Source: Paenibacillus ihbetae (lineage in GTDB: Bacteria > Bacillota > Bacilli > Paenibacillales > Paenibacillaceae). From it: DNA of 64,000 nucleotides. A model generated the notes under the pieces. It was not told the origin of the DNA, searched no databases, and was given only the letters and a program-made list of their open reading frames with translations. The DNA lies in contig NZ_CP016809.1 in NCBI RefSeq assembly GCF_002741055.1, positions 2,502,501 through 2,566,500 of the forward strand, read 5' to 3'. A program made the translations under genes and the position numbers. How positions within the stretch are numbered: position 1 is the stretch's first letter; each line of letters opens with the position of its first letter. Positions 17,359 through 27,067 of this stretch are shown here, piece after piece.

Positions 17359-18076
17359 CTATGCGGCGGCGCTTCTGCTCGGCCCGCTCCGATGCCGCGC
17401 GGGCAATGAGGCCGAGCGCCTGGGAAACGCCGCTGACGCCCGGCAGCAGGCCCGCCCAATCGCCGGCGGGCCCAAGCTCTCCGGGCGGCGGCGGGGACAG
17501 CGGCACCGCCAGCTCGCCCAGCTGCGGCCCCGGCCGGTGCAGCCGGCCTTCGGCCGCAGCCTCGGCCACCCATTCGCCGGGAGAAGGGCCGGACGGCCCC
17601 TTCTCCTTCACGCGGGTGGCCGCGTCCCCTGCGGCGCCGCCTGGCCGCGGCGGTACGGCCTTGGCCCAGGCGTCGAAGACGCCGGCCAGCAGCGCCTCCC
17701 GCGGCAGCCCCAGCAGCGCCAGCAGCTGGAGCGGCTCCGCCGCAAGCCTCTGCCGTGCGGCATCCAGCACGGCCTGCCCTTGCGCGCAGGCTTCGCGCCC
17801 GCATGTGCAAGGCACGGCCATCCCTTCGCCCGGCAGGGGCGAAGGAACAAAGCCGGCCAGCCACGGGGCTTCGCGGCCTGCAAGGAGCGAGTACAGCTCC
17901 AGCGGATGATCCGTAAGGTAGGCGATGATCGAATTGCGGACATCGCCCGCAAGCGGCTCGATCGCTACGCTGATTCCGCAGCCCCCGCCTGGCCCCCCGT
18001 CCGGACCGATCCGGCCCTGAAGCCGTCCCGCGGTCAGATCAAGCCGGAGTTCGTCGGATTTCGTCGGTTCCATCAC
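17348..18076 (-). CDS. SWIM-zinc-finger-like partner of the SNF2 ATPase
   Basis: A 242-residue, very GC-rich, Pro/Gly/Ala-rich protein. A Cys cluster CTCGREACAQGQ near residue 90 resembles the CxC...CxH core of SWIM zinc fingers, though the final His is not seen. In many Bacillales a SWIM protein is encoded beside a SNF2 helicase, which supports the reading. It lies 212 nt downstream of the SNF2 gene on the same strand, separated by short repeats. The last codons form the first arm of the terminator. The other five frames also stay open here because of GC skew, so the start is the least certain point. Confidence 0.72.
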   Translation of the reverse strand: MMEPTKSDELRLDLTAGRLQGRIGPDGGPGGGCGISVAIEPLAGDVRNSIIAYLTDHPLELYSLLAGREAPWLAGFVPSPLPGEGMAVPCTCGREACAQGQAVLDAARQRLAAEPLQLLALLGLPREALLAGVFDAWAKAVPPRPGGAAGDAATRVKEKGPSGPSPGEWVAEAAAEGRLHRPGPQLGELAVPLSPPPPGELGPAGDWAGLLPGVSGVSQALGLIARAASERAEQKRRRIEQP

Positions 18077-18151
18077 AGCACCCTCCTCTTCGCCGTAAAT
18101 CCTTCTATGTCATCCAAACATTCAAAATTGCTTCGTTCTATATCGCAACCT

Positions 18152-18270
18152 GATCAGAAGAGAATCTGGTAAGCATCCTGATCGATAGAATCTGGCTAGC
18201 GTCCTGATCGAAAGAGAATCTGGATAGCATCTCGATCATAAGAGAAAATCCGTTTAGCATTCTATCGATA
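18152..18270. repeat. Four diverged 26-30-bp direct repeats between SNF2 and SWIM-like genes
   Basis: Units begin at 18152, 18180, 18206 and 18234, each close to GATCGAAAGAGAATCTGG followed by ATAGCATCCT. A partial fifth (ATCGATA) closes the array. The units have drifted but keep the GATC start. Confidence 0.85.
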
Positions 18271-18288
18271 AGCTAACGGGATGCCCGT

Positions 18289-21200
18289 TTACATCCAATC
18301 CTGTCCTTGAAGCTCGATCAATCGGCGGAGCTCGCCGTCGGACATTTCGGTCAGCCATGTCTCGCCGGAGCCGACCACCTGCTCGGACAACGCCTTTTTC
18401 TGTTCGATCAGCTCGTCAATCCGTTCCTCCAGCGTCCCCTGGCAGATCAGCTTATGCACCTGGACATTGCGGTGCTGCCCAATCCGGAACACCCTGTCCG
18501 TTGCCTGATTCTCCACGGCCGGATTCCACCAGCGGTCGTAGTGGAGGACATGATTCGCGCGGGTCAAATTCAGCCCCACGCCCCCGGCCTTCAGCGACAG
18601 CACGAAGAACTCCGTGCCTTCGCCGTTCTGGAAGGCCCGCACCATCTCGTCCCGTTCGCGCTTCGGGACGCCGCCATGGAGAAAATGCGGCTTCTTCCCG
18701 TACTTGCGCCCGAGTACGTTCACGAGCAACTCGCCCATGCCGACATACTGGGTGAAGATAAGCGCCGATTCCCCCATATCTTCAATCTGGTCCAGAATTT
18801 CGAGCATCCGCTCCATCTTCCCGGAGGCTTCCGCGCGCACCGCTCGTCCCTCTTCCTGCCGCAGCAGCTGGGGATGATCGCATATTTGCTTCAGCTTGGT
18901 CAGCGAGGACAGCACCAGCCCCTTGCGGGCCATGCCCGTCTGGGTTTCGATCTGCCCCATCATCTCATCGACGACTGCCTGATACATAGCCCCCTGCACC
19001 TCCGTCAGCGTGCAGTAGGACTTCACCTCCAGCTTCTCCGGCAGATCCTTGCGGATGTCCGGGTCGCTCTTCAGCCTGCGCAGCATGAACGGCGATACGA
19101 GCCGGTGCAGCTCGCGGTATCTTTCCTGCTGCCCTTCGCCGGCGGCATAGCGCTGACGGAAGGCATTGAAGGAGCCCAAGTACCCCGGATTCAGAAAATG
19201 GAAGATGGACCACAGCTCCGCCAGGCGATTCTCCACCGGCGTTCCGGTCATGGCAATCCGGTGGGGAGCCGACAGCTTCATGACGCTCTGCGCCTGTTTG
19301 GTGCGGTAATTCTTAATATACTGCGCCTCGTCCAGCACAACGCTGGACCAACTGATGCCGGACAAGTCTCCTCCGTCGCGCCCTGCCAAATGGTACGTGG
19401 TCAGCACAACATCGTACTCTTTGGTCTTCCGCGCGAATTCATCTCCCCGGAGCCGCCGGACCCCATGATGAACATGAAGCGACAGCTCCGGGGCGAACCG
19501 CTGGAGCTCCCGCTGCCAGTTGCCCAGCAAAGACGTCGGGCATATGATCAGGACCGGGCCGGTGTTCCGGTCCGATTCCCTCCGGTCCAGCAGGCATGTA
19601 ATCACCTGAATCGTCTTGCCGAGCCCCATGTCATCCGCAAGGCAAACGCCAAACCCCATTTCGCGCATCATGCTGAGCCATTGATATCCACGTTCCTGAT
19701 ACGGCCTCAGCTCCCCATGCAGCATCGATGGGACAGGACGGGGCGGAACCTTCCGGATAACCTCCCCTTCAAGCAAGGAGGACAGCAGTCCCGCGGATTC
19801 AACCTCCTCGATAAAGAGACCCTTCCACAGCCGTTCCCCATCCATCTCGGCGGTCAGATGCATCCATTCCGCCAGCTCCATCTCGCCCTTCTCATGACGC
19901 TTCATGAAACGAAGCACCTGGTTGATCTCCTTCAAGTCGACTTCAACCCACTCACCGCGGAATTGGACGTACGGCAAATTCTGCTCCGCCAGCGATTTCA
20001 GCTCTTCCCGGGTGAGTCGCTGGCCCCCCATGGCCGCCGAAATTTCAAAGCGAACCAGATGCTCCATCCCCATCACGGGGAGCGGATGCATCCCGCCCGG
20101 CGATCTCGCATCGGACATCATCTTCAGAGACAGTCCGACCCGTCTGCGGCCTTCCTTGCTCCACCTCGTTGGCATTTGGACCGTCACGCCTTTTCCGGCC
20201 AGTCTCGGAACCGAATCCTTCATAAAGGAAGACAAGGCGCTGAGCGGTATCGACACCCCTTCGGGTGCCGGTCCACGCAAGCCCTCCGCGAGCTCCGGCG
20301 CAAGCTCCGCCGCTTCGCCGAGCCTTAGCAGCAGCTGCTGCTTCACGGAGGAATAAATCCGTCCCCGGATCAGCGGATCCGTCTCCGCCATTGCCCAGAT
20401 GCTGCCTGCGGGCAGCAGCAAGCCCTCATCCTCCAAGCCCCGCGCCCAGAACGAGATTTGCCAATCCTGCCGGTTGTCCGCAAGCGGAGGCTCGAGCCGG
20501 AGTCCGAGCCCGACCGTTCCGCTCTCCGGGGGCGCATCCTCGCCTGCAGCGTACGGGACCGCCGTTCCACCCGCTGCCTCCACCGCCGACGTCAGCTCCC
20601 CGATCTCTTCGGCTGTGCCTTGGACAGGCAGCTCGCGGTTAACCGTCAGCAGACTGTTCCACCACAGCTCGACTAAGGGAGAATACCCTCGGCGGTAATT
20701 CGCCAGATGGGGCCGCAGCTTATCCTGGGTTTCCCGTACCGCCTGGCGGGCCTCGCTGTCCAGAATGCCGCACAAGAACGAGTACAGCACGATCGCGCCC
20801 GCTTCCTCCCGGGTTGACGGGTCATGACCGGCCAGAGCTGCCGGCACGCCGATGCAGACTGGCGGAATATTGGCCGCCATTTGCATGAACCGCTCCCAGT
20901 CCTCCCCAGACAGCTGCGGCTTCCATACCGCACGGATGCTCTGCATCGAAGACCGTCGTCTTCCGATCACCGGCACTTCGGCGGTACCCGGCGCAAGCTT
21001 TCCTTGTAGCAGCAGCTGAAGCGCAAAGCGGCTTGCTTGTATCCAAAATTCCATCTCTTCTCCGGCTTCGAGACCCTGTGCTTCATAGTTTGCCGGCGTA
21101 AGCTCGAGCAGCATTTCGAACGCATCCCCCGGCGTGAGTGCCAGTCCTTCCATCGTCCGGCCGCCGACCATCTTCCGCTCCGGACGACGCGCGCTTCTCT

Positions 21201-21390
21201 CCCCGTAGGTCGGGGACGGATATCTGAGCTCTGCCAGCCGGAGAGTCGCATTGGCGAAGGGGCGGCTTCCATCCTGCATCCGCACGGCACGGACAACGCG
21301 GCTCCATGCATCCACCTTGGGCTCGGATACCTCTCCGGAAAAACAAAAGAATGCATCACCTAACCATACGCCATAAAGCGGTTGATTCAT
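18289..21390 (-). CDS. SNF2/RAD54-family DNA translocase-like ATPase
   Basis: A 1033-residue superfamily 2 protein. The N-terminal half (to about 560) is the bacterial SNF2-associated region. The ATPase core follows: DDMGLGKTIQVI (motif I), DEAQYIKN (motif II, DEAQ), MTGTPVENRLAELW (motif III), then the second RecA lobe with SLKAGGVGLNLT (motif V) and DRVFRIGQ (motif VI). Family members remodel protein-DNA complexes or act in repair, but bacterial roles are poorly known. It is likely to work with the SWIM-like protein encoded next. GGGAGAC precedes the ATG. Confidence 0.93.
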   Translation of the reverse strand: MNQPLYGVWLGDAFFCFSGEVSEPKVDAWSRVVRAVRMQDGSRPFANATLRLAELRYPSPTYGERSARRPERKMVGGRTMEGLALTPGDAFEMLLELTPANYEAQGLEAGEEMEFWIQASRFALQLLLQGKLAPGTAEVPVIGRRRSSMQSIRAVWKPQLSGEDWERFMQMAANIPPVCIGVPAALAGHDPSTREEAGAIVLYSFLCGILDSEARQAVRETQDKLRPHLANYRRGYSPLVELWWNSLLTVNRELPVQGTAEEIGELTSAVEAAGGTAVPYAAGEDAPPESGTVGLGLRLEPPLADNRQDWQISFWARGLEDEGLLLPAGSIWAMAETDPLIRGRIYSSVKQQLLLRLGEAAELAPELAEGLRGPAPEGVSIPLSALSSFMKDSVPRLAGKGVTVQMPTRWSKEGRRRVGLSLKMMSDARSPGGMHPLPVMGMEHLVRFEISAAMGGQRLTREELKSLAEQNLPYVQFRGEWVEVDLKEINQVLRFMKRHEKGEMELAEWMHLTAEMDGERLWKGLFIEEVESAGLLSSLLEGEVIRKVPPRPVPSMLHGELRPYQERGYQWLSMMREMGFGVCLADDMGLGKTIQVITCLLDRRESDRNTGPVLIICPTSLLGNWQRELQRFAPELSLHVHHGVRRLRGDEFARKTKEYDVVLTTYHLAGRDGGDLSGISWSSVVLDEAQYIKNYRTKQAQSVMKLSAPHRIAMTGTPVENRLAELWSIFHFLNPGYLGSFNAFRQRYAAGEGQQERYRELHRLVSPFMLRRLKSDPDIRKDLPEKLEVKSYCTLTEVQGAMYQAVVDEMMGQIETQTGMARKGLVLSSLTKLKQICDHPQLLRQEEGRAVRAEASGKMERMLEILDQIEDMGESALIFTQYVGMGELLVNVLGRKYGKKPHFLHGGVPKRERDEMVRAFQNGEGTEFFVLSLKAGGVGLNLTRANHVLHYDRWWNPAVENQATDRVFRIGQHRNVQVHKLICQGTLEERIDELIEQKKALSEQVVGSGETWLTEMSDGELRRLIELQGQDWM

Positions 21391-21580
21391 CGTTGTCTCC
21401 CGTCTTTTCCTGCTTTTTATAGATATTATTACTATCTTATACGATCACCGCATAATTTCAAAACGCCAGCCGAAAGAATTTTCGGGCTATAAAATGATGC
21501 CGCTCCCCTAAATGTTGCCACTTATTCGATCCTTGATGCGTATTGAATAAATAAACCTACATTTGTCAGGGGGAGCTCGA

Positions 21581-21793
21581 TTGGACATCTTGTTTGCCGG
21601 GAGCATTATTGGGCTGGGCGTTTTATTAATAGGTTTTTTATTGTTTATTATTCACATCATGATTTGTATATGGGGGTACCGCGATGCGCGGCGTCTTGGC
21701 AGAAGCCCTGAGTTTGCGCTGCTTATCCTGCTTGGCCTGCTGTTCTTTCCGGTTGTCGGGCTCATTCTCTATCTGCTGATCCGGAGGGCTTAA
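21581..21793 (+). CDS. Small two-helix membrane protein (PLDc_N-like)
   Basis: About 70 residues: helix 1 (about 3-27), a short basic loop YRDARRLGRS, helix 2 (about 40-65) and the tail IRRA. The layout matches the small PLDc_N-type membrane proteins common in Firmicutes, function unknown. I start it at TTG 21581 because the GGGGGAG lies five bases upstream. Confidence 0.75.
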   Translation: MDILFAGSIIGLGVLLIGFLLFIIHIMICIWGYRDARRLGRSPEFALLILLGLLFFPVVGLILYLLIRRA

Positions 21794-21925
21794 CTGGTTA
21801 ACCCCGTTGCCGCATGGCCCGGACTGCCGGAATCCTCCGGTGATCGTGAGGATGCGGGAGGCAAGGATGCGAGAGATCATTCCATTTCCGCTAACCGATC
21901 CCCATATCTATCCTGTAGCCACAGA

Positions 21926-21963
21926 AGAAGAGGCCGCTCCGACTGATCGGAGCGGCCTCTTCT
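21926..21963 (-). terminator. Bidirectional terminator
   Basis: Perfect 17-bp stem AGAAGAGGCCGCTCCGA with a four-base loop. It lies 14 nt past the stop of the sugar-binding protein gene and also faces the plus-strand small membrane gene. Confidence 0.88.
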
Positions 21964-21976
21964 CGCTTCTATATCG

Positions 21977-23269
21977 TTATTTTGCCTTCAAGCTTTCCCA
22001 GGACTTCTGGATGCCCTCGAACAATTGATCTTTATTCACATTGCCGGCAACATAGCCTTGCATTTGGCTGCCGAATTCGTTCATGCCGCCATCCGGGAAT
22101 TTATTGAACTCCCAGCTGAGCGTCTTGCCCTCCTGGCTGTATTTCACGATATCGTTGCCGAGATCGCCCAGTGTTTCGCTCTTGGTTTCGATGCTCTTGA
22201 AGGCCGGGATGAACTTAAATTCGTCGGTGATGTACCGTTTGCCGGTCTCCGAAGTGACGAGCCAGTTCAGGAATTCCTTCGCTTCAGGCTTTACCTTGGA
22301 TTTGTTATTGACTACCCAGTTGTTCGGCACGCCGACCGGAAGCTTGTCGTTCTCTTCGGCATTGTCGTTGATCGGCATCGGCAGGAAGCCGATGTTCAGC
22401 TCCGGATTGATTCCGTCGATCTGCACCTGGGTCCAGTTGCCGTTCTGCGTCATGGCGGCTTCCCCGCTGGCAAACAACGTAATTTCGGTGTTGTAGTCGG
22501 TCGTCAACGGGTTCTTCTGACCATACTTCACGGTCAGATCAAGCAGGCGGATCCACTCGTCGAATTTCGCATTGCCTGCAATCTTCTGCGTTCCTTCATT
22601 TAAGCCTTTGACAAAAGCATCCGGATCCTCTTGATGCGCAAACGGGATATTCAGCAGGTGGTTAGCCAAAATCCACGTTTCTTGATAGCCGTTGGCAAAC
22701 GGTGTAATGCCCGCCGCCTGGAGCTTCTGTGCCGCTGCCTCCAGCTCGGTCAGCGTCTTCGGCAGCTCGGTGATGCCGGCTTGCTTGAACAGGTCCTTAT
22801 TGTAAATGAAGCCGTAGCCCTCAATGCCGAACGGCTGTCCGTACAGCTTGCCGTCCTTCGTCATAGGCTCCTTCGCCACGTCCAGCACGTCATTCACCCA
22901 TGGCTGGTCGGACAGGTCCTCGATATTCTCGAACCAGGTATCCAGGTCGCGGTAGCCGCCTACGTTGAAGATGTCCGGCTCATCGCCCGAAGCAAACTTC
23001 GCCTTCAATGCCGCGCCGTAGTCGGAGCCGCCCCCGACCGTCTGAATGTCCAGCTTGATGCCGGGATGCTCCTTCTCATATTCCGCCTTCAGCTGGTTCA
23101 GCGCCTCCGCAATTTCAACCTTGAATTGGAAAATCTTAATGGTCTTCGTTCCGCCTTCAGCGCCGCCCTCGGCTTCCTGGCCGCTCTCTTTCGAGCCGCC
23201 GCCGCATGCTGCAAGCAAGGTGGAGAACGCCAGGATCATGACCAGCAGAAGCTTACCTTGTTTCTTCAT
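21977..23269 (-). CDS. Sugar ABC transporter substrate-binding lipoprotein
   Basis: A 430-residue family 1 solute-binding protein. The lipoprotein signal ends LLAACGGG (Cys about 21), and a bilobal periplasmic-binding-type domain follows. It delivers an oligosaccharide to the permeases encoded upstream. GGGAGG lies nine bases before the ATG. Here the binding protein is last in the gene order, after both permeases, which is less common. No ATPase gene is near, so a shared ATPase such as MsmX is likely. The sugar is unknown. Confidence 0.93.
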   Translation of the reverse strand: MKKQGKLLLVMILAFSTLLAACGGGSKESGQEAEGGAEGGTKTIKIFQFKVEIAEALNQLKAEYEKEHPGIKLDIQTVGGGSDYGAALKAKFASGDEPDIFNVGGYRDLDTWFENIEDLSDQPWVNDVLDVAKEPMTKDGKLYGQPFGIEGYGFIYNKDLFKQAGITELPKTLTELEAAAQKLQAAGITPFANGYQETWILANHLLNIPFAHQEDPDAFVKGLNEGTQKIAGNAKFDEWIRLLDLTVKYGQKNPLTTDYNTEITLFASGEAAMTQNGNWTQVQIDGINPELNIGFLPMPINDNAEENDKLPVGVPNNWVVNNKSKVKPEAKEFLNWLVTSETGKRYITDEFKFIPAFKSIETKSETLGDLGNDIVKYSQEGKTLSWEFNKFPDGGMNEFGSQMQGYVAGNVNKDQLFEGIQKSWESLKAK

Positions 23270-23406
23270 GTTATGAATCCTCCCTTTTGTATAGGTGTGT
23301 CAGTTGCTATAAATGGCGTTTGCTTCTTCAGTATAATTAACCTTTTTTCTATTCATCAGGTACGATATTGATCTCTCGGGTGGATGAAATTGACCGATTT
23401 ACCGGT

Positions 23407-24243
23407 TTATCCCTTGACCGCCCCGTGGGTAATTCCTTCGATGATGTATTTTTGCATTGCGAGGAAGAAGATGATGATCGGCAGAATACCGAGTACGAGC
23501 GCCGGCAGCGCAAGATCCCACTGCTTGGTATATTGTCCGAAGAATGCGAATGTCGCAATCGGTATCGTCCGCAGCTCGGCGGATTGCAGGATCAGCGACG
23601 GCAGCAGATAGTCATTCCAGATCCACAGCGTGTTGAGAATGATCACCGTCACGAACATCGGCTTCATGAGCGGAAATACGACCCGGAAGAATACGCCGTA
23701 TCCGCTCGCTCCGTCCACCGTTGCGGCCTCCTCGATCTCCAGCGGAATCGACTTCGTAAATCCATGGAACAGGAATACGCTGAGCGGAACACCAAACCCG
23801 AGATAGCAGATGATCAGGCCGTACAGGCTGTTATTGATGCCCATCGTTGCGGTTACCTTCACCAGCGGAATCATGATGGACTGGAACGGGATGACCATGG
23901 CCGCCACGAACAGGGCGAACATAATCCGGTTAAAGCGCGTATTGCGCCGCACCATCTGATACGCCGTCATGGCGCTCAGCATCGCCAGCAGCAGGTTGCT
24001 GGCAACCGTGACGACAAGGGAGTTCCAGAGCGCGGACGGGAATTTCGTGATATCCCATGCCCGTGAGTAGTTGCTCCATTCAAGCGTTGTCGGCAGCCCG
24101 GCCGAATCGGTCAGCAGCTCGCCGAAGGTCTTGACCGAGTTGACGAACAGGAAATAGAACGGCACCAGGAAGAGCAGCGCTACGATGATCATGATGAGCT
24201 CGGTAGCCAGCGTATTCAGCTTGTATTTTCTGACGGTCTCCAT
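23407..24243 (-). CDS. Sugar ABC transporter permease, MalG/inner component type
   Basis: A 278-residue permease with six predicted helices. The cytoplasmic EAA loop that docks the ATPase is seen as IEEAATVDGASGYGVF near residue 185. The start ATG overlaps the stop of the other permease (TAATG), so the two are translationally coupled, giving the usual 1:1 heterodimer. The C-terminus IIEGITHGAVKG is typical of the MalG branch. Confidence 0.93.
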   Translation of the reverse strand: METVRKYKLNTLATELIMIIVALLFLVPFYFLFVNSVKTFGELLTDSAGLPTTLEWSNYSRAWDITKFPSALWNSLVVTVASNLLLAMLSAMTAYQMVRRNTRFNRIMFALFVAAMVIPFQSIMIPLVKVTATMGINNSLYGLIICYLGFGVPLSVFLFHGFTKSIPLEIEEAATVDGASGYGVFFRVVFPLMKPMFVTVIILNTLWIWNDYLLPSLILQSAELRTIPIATFAFFGQYTKQWDLALPALVLGILPIIIFFLAMQKYIIEGITHGAVKG

Positions 24244-25124
24244 TATGCCTCGACCTCCTTGCTCTTCGTGAACCGAACCTGCAGGCTTGTGATGATGGCG
24301 ACGACGATGAAGAAAATGACCGCCTTCGCTGTGCCGAGGCCCAGACGGTTATTTGTATACGCTTCGTTGTAGATGTTCATGGCCACCGACTCCGTGGAGC
24401 CGAAAGGCCCGCCCTTGGTGAGCGACAGGTTCAGATCAAACATCTTGAAAGACCATGAGATCGCCAGGAACAGGCAGACCGTGACGGCAGGCATCACGAG
24501 CGGTATAATGATGGACCGTAGAACTTGTCCTCTGCTCGCGCCGTCGATTTCGGCCGCCTCCAGAATATCCTTCGGCACATTGTTGAGCGAGGAAATATAG
24601 ATGACCATCAGATAGCCGGCCGTCTGCCACACGAAGACGATGACGATGGCCCAGAACGCCGTCCCCTTGGTCCCGAGCCAAGGCAGATTGAAGAATCCGA
24701 GATTCGTTGCGCTGCCGATCGCCGCGAAGCCTTTGACGAAGATGAATTGCCAGATGAAGCCCAGTAGCAGGCCGCCGATCACGTTCGGCATGAAGAAGAT
24801 CGTCCGCAGCACGTTCCGCGTTTTGAGAGGCTTGGTCAGGAAGTAGGCCAGCACGAAGCCGAGAAGATTCGTAAGAATGACTCCAAGCACCGTAAACCTT
24901 GTGGTGAACCAGAATGAACTGCGGAATTTATCGTCATTGGTAAATATCGTTACGAAGTTATCCAAGCCGACCCAATCGATTTTATTCGATACGCCATTCC
25001 AGTTGGTGAAGGAATAATACAGTCCTAGAAGGAATGGAATGATCATGATCAGGATGAAAAAAATAGTGGAGGGTCCCACGAACAGAAACTGCTGGAGCAG
25101 CGCCGATGATTTTTTCCGATTCAT
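24243..25124 (-). CDS. Sugar ABC transporter permease, MalF/UgpA type
   Basis: A 293-residue permease with six helices and an EAA loop, ILEAAEIDGASRGQVL. It is the first gene of the importer operon. GGGGAG precedes the ATG. The 152-bp gap to the divergent histidine kinase gene should hold both promoters. A YesM/YesN-type system next to such importers usually controls them in response to the sugar. Confidence 0.93.
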   Translation of the reverse strand: MNRKKSSALLQQFLFVGPSTIFFILIMIIPFLLGLYYSFTNWNGVSNKIDWVGLDNFVTIFTNDDKFRSSFWFTTRFTVLGVILTNLLGFVLAYFLTKPLKTRNVLRTIFFMPNVIGGLLLGFIWQFIFVKGFAAIGSATNLGFFNLPWLGTKGTAFWAIVIVFVWQTAGYLMVIYISSLNNVPKDILEAAEIDGASRGQVLRSIIIPLVMPAVTVCLFLAISWSFKMFDLNLSLTKGGPFGSTESVAMNIYNEAYTNNRLGLGTAKAVIFFIVVAIITSLQVRFTKSKEVEA

Positions 25125-25276
25125 CCCTGTGATCTCCCCTTTGCGTTAAGATGTTGTATGATGTATAGCCATTATGAGGTAACCTGTTATCAATGAACAC
25201 GGAGAATCATGAACCGTTAGGTGTAAAATATTGACCATACCGATTCCTATGTATGATCTATCCGAGGTGAGCTGTC

Positions 25277-27058
25277 ATGAAATTCCGCAGTATTCAAACC
25301 CGGCTGATTCAGTTCATGCTGGCCGTTACAACGATTCCGCTTCTGCTCTCCTTAATCATCACATTCTCGCATACCCGCGAATCCGTAAAGGAACAGACGG
25401 TAAACGAGAACATTCGGCTCATTTATCAAGGAACGACCAACTTAAGAAACTATATGAACAGCATCAATCGGGCTTCGCTTTCCGTCTATTCGGACTCCTA
25501 CTTTCTGCGCAACCTCGCCCTGGATCCGGACAACCACCGCGTCGTAGCCGAGCTCTACGCCACCCTGCAGGCGATTCAGACAGGGATGGAGGACATCCAT
25601 CAGATCTACCTGCACAACTACTTGACCGGTCAATCGACCCAAGTGTCGAGCAATCTTCCAAGGCGCGAGTTCCGGAAGGAGCCTTACCGCCGGATTGAGC
25701 AGTTCGGTCCCGGCCCTGCCGCGATCGAGCCGATTCATGAGGTTCATAATTACGGATTTCCCCGCAGACCTGCCGACATTACCGATTTCAAAGTGATCAC
25801 CTTCTACCGGTCGATCAACAACATTCCCTCTTCCGAGCAGTATGCTCTCATGGCGATTGACGTCAAACTTGACAGTATCTTGGCCATTTGCGACCAACTG
25901 TATGCCAAGGGAGAGGAACAGTTATACTTGATTGATGATAGAGGCAGCATCATGTATAGTCCGGATTCCGATCAAATCGGGCAGCCTTTTGCCGATCAGA
26001 CGCTGCTGCATGAAATCGCCAAGGAAAAACAGGGCTATTATGACGGCAAGGAAGCGATGGTTATTTATGAGAAGCTGGATCTGCCCTATGCCCCTTGGAC
26101 TTTGGTGAAGCAGATACCACATAAGACGCTGTACAAAAATTCGACGGAATTAACGGGGATCAACGCGACGATCGCTATTTTTGCTCTGCTTGTTGTCATT
26201 TTCGGTACCCTATGGATATCCATTCGGATTACAAGACCCATTAAACAGCTCACGAGTTATATGAATCAGGTGCAGACCGGGCGGCTGGACGTCGATATCG
26301 ATGTAACGAGCCCGGATGAGATCGGCATTTTGTCGCGGCGGTTCCGGAACATGATGGACACGATCAATAACCTGATCCTGCGGGAGTACCGGCTGGAGCT
26401 GGCCAACAAGACCAACCAGCTGAAAGCGCTGCAGGCACAGATCGACCCGCATTTTCTGTACAATGCGCTCCAATCCATCGGGACGTTGGCCCTTCAGCAT
26501 AAGGTGCCGCGGATCTACTCTCTTCTTTCCTCCTTGGCGAATATCATGCGCTACAATATGCGCAACAGCGAGGCGAAAGTAACGCTGCAGGATGAGGTCC
26601 ACCATGTGCGGCTCTACCTGGAGCTTCAGAAGCAGCGCTTCCGGGATCAGCTTGAAATCTCATGGGATCTGGAGCCGGACAGCCTGCAGGCCCCCGTTCC
26701 CAAGATGATTCTGCAGCCGATCGTCGAAAACTATTTCAAGCACGGCATGAACAGCAGGGAGACCGTGGGACGCCTATCGATCTCTTCGCGGATAACCGAG
26801 GAACATAGACTGGTCGTCGTGATCGAGAATAACGGGACGTCGATCGAGCAGGACAGGCTGGCCGAGATCCGCCGCATGCTGGCCGATCCTTCGGGACAGG
26901 AGCCGCGAAGCGGCGATACCGGGGATATCTCCATCGGGCTTATGAATGTGCTGATGCGACTGAACCTATATACGGACAACAAGGCTGTTCTAACCATCGA
27001 GAATGCAGTGCCGCATGGCGTCATTGTCACGCTCAATATCAACGCTTGGGGAGAGTGA
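25277..27058 (+). CDS. YesM-type sensor histidine kinase
   Basis: A 593-residue membrane sensor. One helix lies at about residues 12-32, then an extracellular Cache-like sensor domain (about 35-285), a second helix (about 292-312), HAMP (TRPIKQLTSYMNQVQTG), the His kinase box IDPHFLYNAL with phospho-acceptor His near 392, and an ATPase domain starting ILQPIVENYFKHG. The ligand is probably a sugar or glycan outside the cell. GAGGTGAG lies five bases before the ATG. It is the first gene of the pair with the response regulator, whose gene is frameshifted here. Confidence 0.94.
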   Translation: MKFRSIQTRLIQFMLAVTTIPLLLSLIITFSHTRESVKEQTVNENIRLIYQGTTNLRNYMNSINRASLSVYSDSYFLRNLALDPDNHRVVAELYATLQAIQTGMEDIHQIYLHNYLTGQSTQVSSNLPRREFRKEPYRRIEQFGPGPAAIEPIHEVHNYGFPRRPADITDFKVITFYRSINNIPSSEQYALMAIDVKLDSILAICDQLYAKGEEQLYLIDDRGSIMYSPDSDQIGQPFADQTLLHEIAKEKQGYYDGKEAMVIYEKLDLPYAPWTLVKQIPHKTLYKNSTELTGINATIAIFALLVVIFGTLWISIRITRPIKQLTSYMNQVQTGRLDVDIDVTSPDEIGILSRRFRNMMDTINNLILREYRLELANKTNQLKALQAQIDPHFLYNALQSIGTLALQHKVPRIYSLLSSLANIMRYNMRNSEAKVTLQDEVHHVRLYLELQKQRFRDQLEISWDLEPDSLQAPVPKMILQPIVENYFKHGMNSRETVGRLSISSRITEEHRLVVVIENNGTSIEQDRLAEIRRMLADPSGQEPRSGDTGDISIGLMNVLMRLNLYTDNKAVLTIENAVPHGVIVTLNINAWGE

Positions 27059-27067
27059 GCACTAGAG

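Noticed and set aside
17241..17864. Alternative minus-strand frame over the SWIM-like gene
   Set aside because: Arg/Ala/Gly-rich GC-skew artefact. The other frame has a Cys cluster and ends at the terminator.
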